A DNA stretch of 9,256 nt from positions 1 to 9,256 of the forward strand of contig QIKG01000048.1 in assembly GCA_003232965.1 (NCBI GenBank), in the 5' to 3' direction. Shown here one piece after another: positions 4,967 through 9,256 of the stretch; positions within the stretch are counted from its first letter, which is position 1, and the number at the start of each line of letters is the position of its first letter. This stretch comes from Oceanospirillales bacterium. GTDB lineage: Bacteria > Pseudomonadota > Gammaproteobacteria > Xanthomonadales > SZUA-36. The notes under the pieces are model-generated. The model saw only the letters and a program-made list of their open reading frames with translations. It ran no database searches and was not told the DNA's origin. The position numbers were made by a program, and so were the translations under genes.

Positions 4967-5749
4967 GTGACTATTAACAATATAAGCGTTCTGGGAAGCG
5001 GTTGGCTTGGTTTACCAATAGCGGAGCATTTTGTTTCTATGGGCGCTCATGTCAAAGCTTCAACTACATCTAAAAACCGTTTTCCAGAATTGGCATGTTC
5101 AAAAATTGAACCTTTCATTCTAAATGTTGGATGCTTGCCAAATAATCTTCACGATTTCCTTCGAAGCAAAATATTAATCATTAATATACCATCCAAAAAT
5201 GTCGAAGGTTTTAGCATTCTGGTTAGTGAAATAGCAAACTCTGCAATAGAAAAAGTATTATTGGTTAGCTCTACTTCTGTTTACAAAAATGCAAACAAAA
5301 CGCACTACGAAGCAGATGATGAAGAACTGTCCCCGAGCCCACTATTAAAGATTGAAAATCTTTTTAGAAAAAACACGAGTTTCAAGACCACAATAGTGAG
5401 GTTTGGTGGCTTAATTGGTTACAAGCGAAACCCCGGCAGATTTTTTGATAAAGGTAAGTTTGTCGCGAATCCGGAGGCTTATGTAAACCTGATTCATCGT
5501 GATGACTGCATTCAGATCATCAGTCAAGTTATTGCACAAGATATCTGGGGCGAGGTCTTTAATTGTTGCGCTGATTCTCATCCTACAAAAAGGGAATTCT
5601 ATACCCAAGCGGCAAAGAAAATCGGTGCGCCTACCCCAGATTTCGAAAATTCAGGCGTAAAGTCTTTTAAAATAATCAGTAACCAAAAAGTGAAGCGAAC
5701 TCTAAATTATGAGTTTTTACATCCTGATTTGATGGAAATTCAATTTTAA
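4967..5749 (+). CDS. YeeZ-like NAD(P)-binding epimerase/dehydratase family
   Basis: This 260-residue protein has a Rossmann fold. The N-terminal VLGSGWLGLP (residues 8-17) is a GxGxxG dinucleotide site of the kind seen in E. coli YeeZ-type proteins. LVSSTSVY (99-106) corresponds to the catalytic Ser/Tyr region of extended SDRs, but no YxxxK follows Tyr106, so the classic catalytic Lys is missing, as in other YeeZ-like members. VRFGGLIG (144-151), NPGRFF and NLIHRDDC (174-181) are further family blocks. It is probably cytosolic and close to full length. The reaction is not established for this subgroup. The start is GTG at 4967, with no recognisable Shine-Dalgarno; the Rossmann motif so near the N-terminus supports it. 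The gap to the cyclase is 64 nt with a weak hairpin, so co-transcription is possible but not assured. Confidence 0.83.
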   Translation: MTINNISVLGSGWLGLPIAEHFVSMGAHVKASTTSKNRFPELACSKIEPFILNVGCLPNNLHDFLRSKILIINIPSKNVEGFSILVSEIANSAIEKVLLVSSTSVYKNANKTHYEADDEELSPSPLLKIENLFRKNTSFKTTIVRFGGLIGYKRNPGRFFDKGKFVANPEAYVNLIHRDDCIQIISQVIAQDIWGEVFNCCADSHPTKREFYTQAAKKIGAPTPDFENSGVKSFKIISNQKVKRTLNYEFLHPDLMEIQF

Positions 5750-5782
5750 AAAGACACATGCTTAACCAATCAAGCCCATGAT

Positions 5783-5813
5783 TTGAGGGCATAGCAGACG
5801 ATCTGCTTATAAT
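5783..5813 (+). promoter_or_regulatory. Promoter-like site with 19-nt spacer and dyad
   Basis: TTGAGG (5783-5788) matches the -35 consensus at 4 of 6 positions, and TATAAT (5808-5813) is a perfect -10. The spacer is 19 nt and contains the perfect dyad AGCAGA-CGA-TCTGCT (5793-5807). Long spacers with a central dyad are the hallmark of MerR-family promoters. A transcript from here would start just ahead of the ribosome site of the 5837 gene. The dyad might alternatively be a hairpin in the end of the upstream message. No MerR-type gene lies in the window. Confidence 0.4.
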
Positions 5814-5836
5814 TATTACTCATTAAAGGAAAAAAT

Positions 5837-6283
5837 GTGAATCCAAACAATAATAATTTTCTTATCATTGCAGCTACTTGTAGTGCGTTAGTCGCTATTG
5901 CTCACCTCGGCTGTATTGTTTTCGGTGCCGACTGGTATCGTTTTTTTGGCGCCGGTGAGGCCATGGCCAAAATGGCTGAGGCTGGTCATTGGTATCCAAC
6001 GGTTGTTACCTTAGTTATTGTAGCTTTGCTCTCTATCTGGTCTCTATATGCGCTTTCCGGTGCGCGGGTGATAAAACGGTTGCCCTTGCTTCGGCTGGGC
6101 TTAATAGTTATTTCTGCAATTTATATTTTACGCGGGATCGCATTTATAGGAATAATGCCGATGTTTCCCGAAAATAGTTTAATGTTTTGGTTTATAAGCT
6201 CTAGTATTTCATTAAGTATCGGATTGTTATATGGGTTTGGTACTTACAAGTCATGGTCGCATTTAAGTGTAAGAACCACCTAA
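5837..6283 (+). CDS. Four-helix inner-membrane protein, uncharacterised family
   Basis: This 148-residue protein has four predicted membrane helices (about residues 8-30, 52-74, 84-107 and 115-138). A conserved-looking loop WYRFFGAGEAMAKMAEAG (about 33-50) lies between helices 1 and 2. I recall similar proteins in many proteobacteria, always without an assigned function. The short loops between helices 2 and 3 are basic (RVIKR), which suggests they face the cytosol. The start is GTG 5837, served by AAAGGA at 5825-5830; an overlapping ATG at 5835 is followed at once by TGA and cannot be used. A promoter-like site lies just upstream. The next gene begins 7 nt after the stop, so the two probably form an operon. 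No transport or enzymatic motif is visible. Confidence 0.75.
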   Translation: MNPNNNNFLIIAATCSALVAIAHLGCIVFGADWYRFFGAGEAMAKMAEAGHWYPTVVTLVIVALLSIWSLYALSGARVIKRLPLLRLGLIVISAIYILRGIAFIGIMPMFPENSLMFWFISSSISLSIGLLYGFGTYKSWSHLSVRTT

Positions 6284-6290
6284 TTAGCTG

Positions 6291-7433
6291 ATGATTTCAC
6301 AATTGAGACAACTGGCACTGTCTAAACAAGGGCTGAGCACACAGGAACAGTTTGGCGTAGGCTTGCCTGCAACTCTCAATGCTATCGAGCACCTTGGCTA
6401 TGTGCAAATCGATACGCTATCGGTGGTAGAACGCGCGCATCACCATGTATTGTGGAGTAGGGTGGCGGATTATGACCTACACCACTTGAATCAACTAATC
6501 AGCGAGCAGCAGGTTTTTGAATATTGGTACCATGCCGCATCGTATCTACCCATGCGCGACTATCGTTATGCGTTACCGAACATGATGGCTGTGCGCAATG
6601 GTGAAAGCCGCTATCACACCAATGTTGAGCAGCATCTAATGGCTGAACTTCTAGCCCGTGTACGCGGGGAAGGGCCGTTACGGTTGCGAGATTTTGATAT
6701 GCGCGACAAACTAAAGGGTTCATGGTGGAGTTGGGGGCCGAGCCGCCGTGCGCTCGATAAGTTATTCATGCAGGGCGACCTGATGGTTTGTGGACGCAAT
6801 GGCATGGAAAAGGTCTATGACATTGCCGAACGCTGTTTGCCAGAAGATATTGATCTTAGCCTGCCCACGCTGCGCGATTATGCCGTTTATTTATTCGACA
6901 CAACACTCAAGGCGCATGGTGTATTTACCTGGAAGCAACTATTGCACCTGAAGACAGGCAAGCCCATGCGCGACACAATGCGCGAAGTTCTCGATGAGCG
7001 TATTGATGCTGGAGTGGTAACAGCGTTCGATATCGCCGATGCTGCAAGCCTATATGTAGACAGTAAGGCACTGGAACAAGTATCGGTAACAAATGCTGCA
7101 GTGAAAATTTTATCACCATTTGATAATGTTCTGATCCACCGTGAGCGTTTGAGTACATTGTTTGGCTTTGACTACCGGATGGAATGTTATGTGCCGGCAG
7201 CTAAGCGTGTATTCGGCTACTTTTCCCTGCCTATCCTTTATGCCGATAAGTTCGTTGCTCGAATAGATTGCAAGGCGCATCGGGCAGAGCAGCGTTTAGA
7301 GGTTTTAAGCCTGAACCTAGAGGATGTAATGCTCGACCGAGATCAGTTTTTCCCGGAATTAAACAAGCAGCTACAACGGTTCGCTAACTTCAATAACTGT
7401 ACTTTGCTCGATAGCAAAGTAATCTCCTACTAA
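6291..7433 (+). CDS. YcaQ/AlkX-type DNA glycosylase (winged-helix family)
   Basis: This 380-residue protein belongs to the HTH_42 winged-helix family that includes E. coli YcaQ and Streptomyces AlkZ, which excise bulky or crosslinked alkylated bases from DNA. The catalytic-motif position reads VQIDTL (Gln39-Ile-Asp41), the Q-x-D form typical of the YcaQ branch rather than the Q-x-Q of AlkZ. Other blocks are RAHHHVLWSR (48-57), FEYWYHAASYLP (76-87), and ILSPFDNVLIHRER followed by LFGFDYRMECYVP and KRVFGYFSLP in the last third. Length is slightly below the roughly 410 of E. coli YcaQ. The role would be repair of alkylation damage or interstrand crosslinks in the cytosol. It has no obvious Shine-Dalgarno and starts 7 nt after the preceding stop, so translation is probably coupled. 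Base composition is near 50% GC locally (31 of 60 in line 6661-6720). Confidence 0.88.
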   Translation: MISQLRQLALSKQGLSTQEQFGVGLPATLNAIEHLGYVQIDTLSVVERAHHHVLWSRVADYDLHHLNQLISEQQVFEYWYHAASYLPMRDYRYALPNMMAVRNGESRYHTNVEQHLMAELLARVRGEGPLRLRDFDMRDKLKGSWWSWGPSRRALDKLFMQGDLMVCGRNGMEKVYDIAERCLPEDIDLSLPTLRDYAVYLFDTTLKAHGVFTWKQLLHLKTGKPMRDTMREVLDERIDAGVVTAFDIADAASLYVDSKALEQVSVTNAAVKILSPFDNVLIHRERLSTLFGFDYRMECYVPAAKRVFGYFSLPILYADKFVARIDCKAHRAEQRLEVLSLNLEDVMLDRDQFFPELNKQLQRFANFNNCTLLDSKVISY

Positions 7434-7516
7434 GGTATTGCTGCATAATAACAAGTTGATTTATAACCGGCATTTTGTGTGATAATTAGCGCGTTATTAA
7501 TACTTCAACAAAACGC

Positions 7517-8722
7517 TTAAACTACCTGCCCACAGCACCAACCAGAGGCCCAGGCCCATTGGAAGTTATAACCGCCGAGCCAGCCAGTTACATCAAGCAC
7601 TTCACCGATAAAGTAGAGGCCATTTACATTGTTGGCTTCAAAGGTCTGCGATGAAACGGCATTGGTATCTATACCACCAAGGGTGACTTCTGCGGTTTTA
7701 TAACCATCAGTGTTTGACACTTTCGGTTGCCAATGATGAAGTTTTCTAATAATGGCTTCCCGTTGCTGGAATGAATACTGTCGGGTCGGGAGGTTATCAA
7801 ATTCTTGTAGCCATAACTCTACCAGTCGCCGCGGTAATATTCTGCTGAGGTGGGTTGCAAGCAGGGAATTATCTGCTTGCCATGCTAGCCAAAGTTGTTC
7901 TAGGTTATGGGCTGGTAAAAGATCAATTTCAAGCATTTCACCCGGTTGCCAATAACTCGAAATTTGCAAGATTGCCGGGCCGCTGATGCCTTTGTGGGTG
8001 AAGAGCATGGCTTCGTTAAATGTCACTCCCCCACAGTCTACTGAAACATCTAGCGCTAGGCCGGCGAGAGAAGCCAGGCTGCCCTGTAGGGATTCATTCA
8101 GGTGTAGGCCAACCAGTCCGGGACGGGTGGCAAGCACGGGAATACTGAACTGAGCCGCTAATTGATAACCAAAACCACTGGCACCCATGCGCGGAATCGA
8201 TAAGCCACCACTGGCTATGACCAAACTTTGGGTATGGATACGCTGTTGCTCTGTTTTGTTTCCAAGGGATAGACTAAATCCACCACCACTATTTTGGCTG
8301 ACTTCACTGCAGTGACTGTGGGTTTTAATTGCAACGCGGGCATCAATACATTCTGTCTTTAACAGGTCCAATATATCAGCTGACTTGCGTAGGCAAAACA
8401 GCTGACCTACGGCAATGCTAGCGGTTTTTTCATGATAGGGGATATTGTGTTTATCAATAAGTTCAAGGAAATGAAAAGGGGTGTATCGCGCTAGTGCAGA
8501 TTTGCAGAAATGCGGATTGGTGGACAAATAATTTTGTGCGCTGACATCCAGATTGGTAAAGTTACAGCGGCCACCGCCTGACATGAGGATTTTTTTGCCG
8601 ATTTTATTGGCATGATCGATAAGCAGGGTGCGACGCCCGCGTTTTCCTGCTTCAATAGCACACATTAGGCCAGCAGCACCGGCGCCGATAATAACTACAT
8701 CAAATTCCAGCTTGCCGGGCAC
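7517..8722 (-). CDS. HI0933/YhiN-family FAD-dependent oxidoreductase
   Basis: A full-length 401-residue flavoprotein of the HI0933 (BaiN/YhiN-like) family. Residues 9-19 (VVIIGAGAAGL) form the GxGxxG FAD site. GKKILMSGGGRCNFTN (42-57) is the family signature. LVIASGGLSIPRMGASGFGY lies mid-protein, FTHKGISGPAIL follows, and the C-terminal blocks TLGGIDTNAV and LYFIGEVLDVTGWLGGYNFQWAWASG close the FAD pocket. The physiological reaction of YhiN itself is not settled; a related enzyme, BaiN, has been linked to bile-acid reduction, which should not be carried over here. The start is GTG 8722: the upstream in-frame codons are one sense codon and then the TAA of the aminotransferase, so no earlier start exists. 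The 3-nt gap implies co-transcription and coupled translation with that gene. The 3' end faces the YcaQ-type gene across 83 nt, where I see no clear terminator. Confidence 0.93.
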   Translation of the reverse strand: MPGKLEFDVVIIGAGAAGLMCAIEAGKRGRRTLLIDHANKIGKKILMSGGGRCNFTNLDVSAQNYLSTNPHFCKSALARYTPFHFLELIDKHNIPYHEKTASIAVGQLFCLRKSADILDLLKTECIDARVAIKTHSHCSEVSQNSGGGFSLSLGNKTEQQRIHTQSLVIASGGLSIPRMGASGFGYQLAAQFSIPVLATRPGLVGLHLNESLQGSLASLAGLALDVSVDCGGVTFNEAMLFTHKGISGPAILQISSYWQPGEMLEIDLLPAHNLEQLWLAWQADNSLLATHLSRILPRRLVELWLQEFDNLPTRQYSFQQREAIIRKLHHWQPKVSNTDGYKTAEVTLGGIDTNAVSSQTFEANNVNGLYFIGEVLDVTGWLGGYNFQWAWASGWCCGQVV

Positions 8723-8725
8723 AGC

Positions 8726-9256
8726 TTAGTAATCGAAAAACTGCAATTCTGCCAACTCACCCTCAAGCTGATTCTGGCAACAGTTATCGCCTTGCTGTTG
8801 TGCCAGTTCTTCGACCAATGTGTGCGCAGTGTTAAGATTTTGCCGGTAGTATTCAACTCGGGTAGCGGCAGGCAGGGCAAAAGGCTCTACCTGTGAAACA
8901 TCTAGAGCACAAGCAACACTAAGACAGTCACTTAAGGCTACTTGTTTTTTATGCTCCCAAGCGCCGGAACATAAATCAAAATCATAAAGACTGAGGAAGC
9001 GATAGCCATGATCGGCGAGGAATTCTACTGCTTCAATAATATAATCGGTTTCCGCATTATCCATTGTGTAGTGGAAGCCTACTCGACACCAGCCGGGCTT
9101 TATGCCGCCAAAACCTTCGCGTACCCAGTGGCGGTGTTTTTCAGATTCTTTCAGGTCGATTCCCAATAGAGTGTGTCCGTAGGGGCCGGCACAGGAGCAA
9201 CCGGCGCGGGACTGGATGCCGAACAAGTCATTCAGTAGTGCAGTAAGTAACTTAGG
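8726..9256 (-). CDS. Class V PLP-dependent aminotransferase, C-terminal part
   Basis: The frame is open to the right edge of the window, so only the last 176 residues are seen; the start lies outside. Reading from the edge, LLNDLFGIQSRAGCSCAGPYGH is followed by LLGID, the Cys-containing loop typical of a large group of class V (cysteine desulfurase-like) aminotransferases. GWCRVGFHYTMDN and a C-terminal region with YGYRFLSLY-like aromatics (ADHGYRFLSLYDFD) follow, matching the small domain of the fold. The PLP-binding lysine would be upstream and is not visible. A TTG at 9226 is not a credible start, because the conserved LLNDLFG motif continues upstream through it. Whether the enzyme is a desulfurase, a transaminase or another PLP enzyme cannot be settled from this part. 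It is the first gene of a pair with the HI0933-family flavoprotein, whose GTG follows its stop by 3 nt. Confidence 0.88.
   Translation of the reverse strand, partial: PKLLTALLNDLFGIQSRAGCSCAGPYGHTLLGIDLKESEKHRHWVREGFGGIKPGWCRVGFHYTMDNAETDYIIEAVEFLADHGYRFLSLYDFDLCSGAWEHKKQVALSDCLSVACALDVSQVEPFALPAATRVEYYRQNLNTAHTLVEELAQQQGDNCCQNQLEGELAELQFFDY

Noticed and set aside
5763..5768. CTTAAC with preceding G as an attC left box after the YeeZ-like gene
   Set aside because: No complementary GTTAAG-type right box follows before the next gene.
7434..7516. Bidirectional terminator between the converging glycosylase and flavoprotein genes
   Set aside because: Only AATAAC/GTTATT separated by about 40 nt can pair; there is no compact stem with a T-run.
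9224..9226. TTG as start codon of the aminotransferase
   Set aside because: The frame continues open to the window edge with conserved residues (LLNDLFG), so the true start lies outside.

Overview
The window looks like the chromosome of a Gammaproteobacterium, probably marine or environmental. The basis is the recognisable housekeeping proteins at the right end (a YhiN/HI0933-type flavoprotein, a YcaQ-type glycosylase and a class V aminotransferase), Shine-Dalgarno-led starts and mostly 35-50% GC. I cannot name the genus. There are no rRNA or tRNA genes, no CRISPR array, no recognisable transposase or integrase gene, and no complete defence or biosynthetic system that I can support.

Left part (1 to about 3160) reads as an accessory patchwork. 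It opens with a very AT-rich gene (40-579) that has no Shine-Dalgarno and looks transferred. A structured non-coding stretch follows: a GGTGTCTGTCCCG repeat, a terminator-like hairpin facing left, and a 92-nt site resembling an integron attC site (767-858). After that come two small membrane-protein genes separated by repeats and hairpins, a secreted DUF4198 protein, a second copy of the GGTGTCTGTCCCG repeat touching that gene's stop codon, and a small VOC-family enzyme. The stop codon of the VOC gene lies in a second, weaker attC-like site (3065-3155). Short promoter-poor genes, attC-like ends and uneven base composition fit a decayed cassette array or an insertion hot spot.

Middle part (3186-5749) carries three AT-rich plus-strand genes: a 2-oxoglutarate/Fe(II) oxygenase with a complete iron-binding triad, a secreted cyclase-family metallohydrolase with all five expected metal ligands, and a YeeZ-like NAD(P)-binding epimerase/dehydratase family protein. 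Their spacing (about 60-100 nt) and separate ribosome sites suggest a loose run of genes rather than a tight operon. No shared pathway is evident.

Right part (5837-9256) has higher GC and looks like core genome. A four-helix membrane protein and a YcaQ/AlkX-type DNA glycosylase form a likely two-gene operon (7-nt gap), preceded by a promoter-like site with an unusual 19-nt spacer containing a dyad. Converging on them from the other strand is a second pair: the C-terminal part of a class V aminotransferase (running off the right edge) followed within 3 nt by the HI0933-family flavoprotein.

The points most worth following are the two attC-like sites, the repeat at the end of the DUF4198 gene together with that gene's odd tail, and the MerR-like promoter geometry at 5783-5813.
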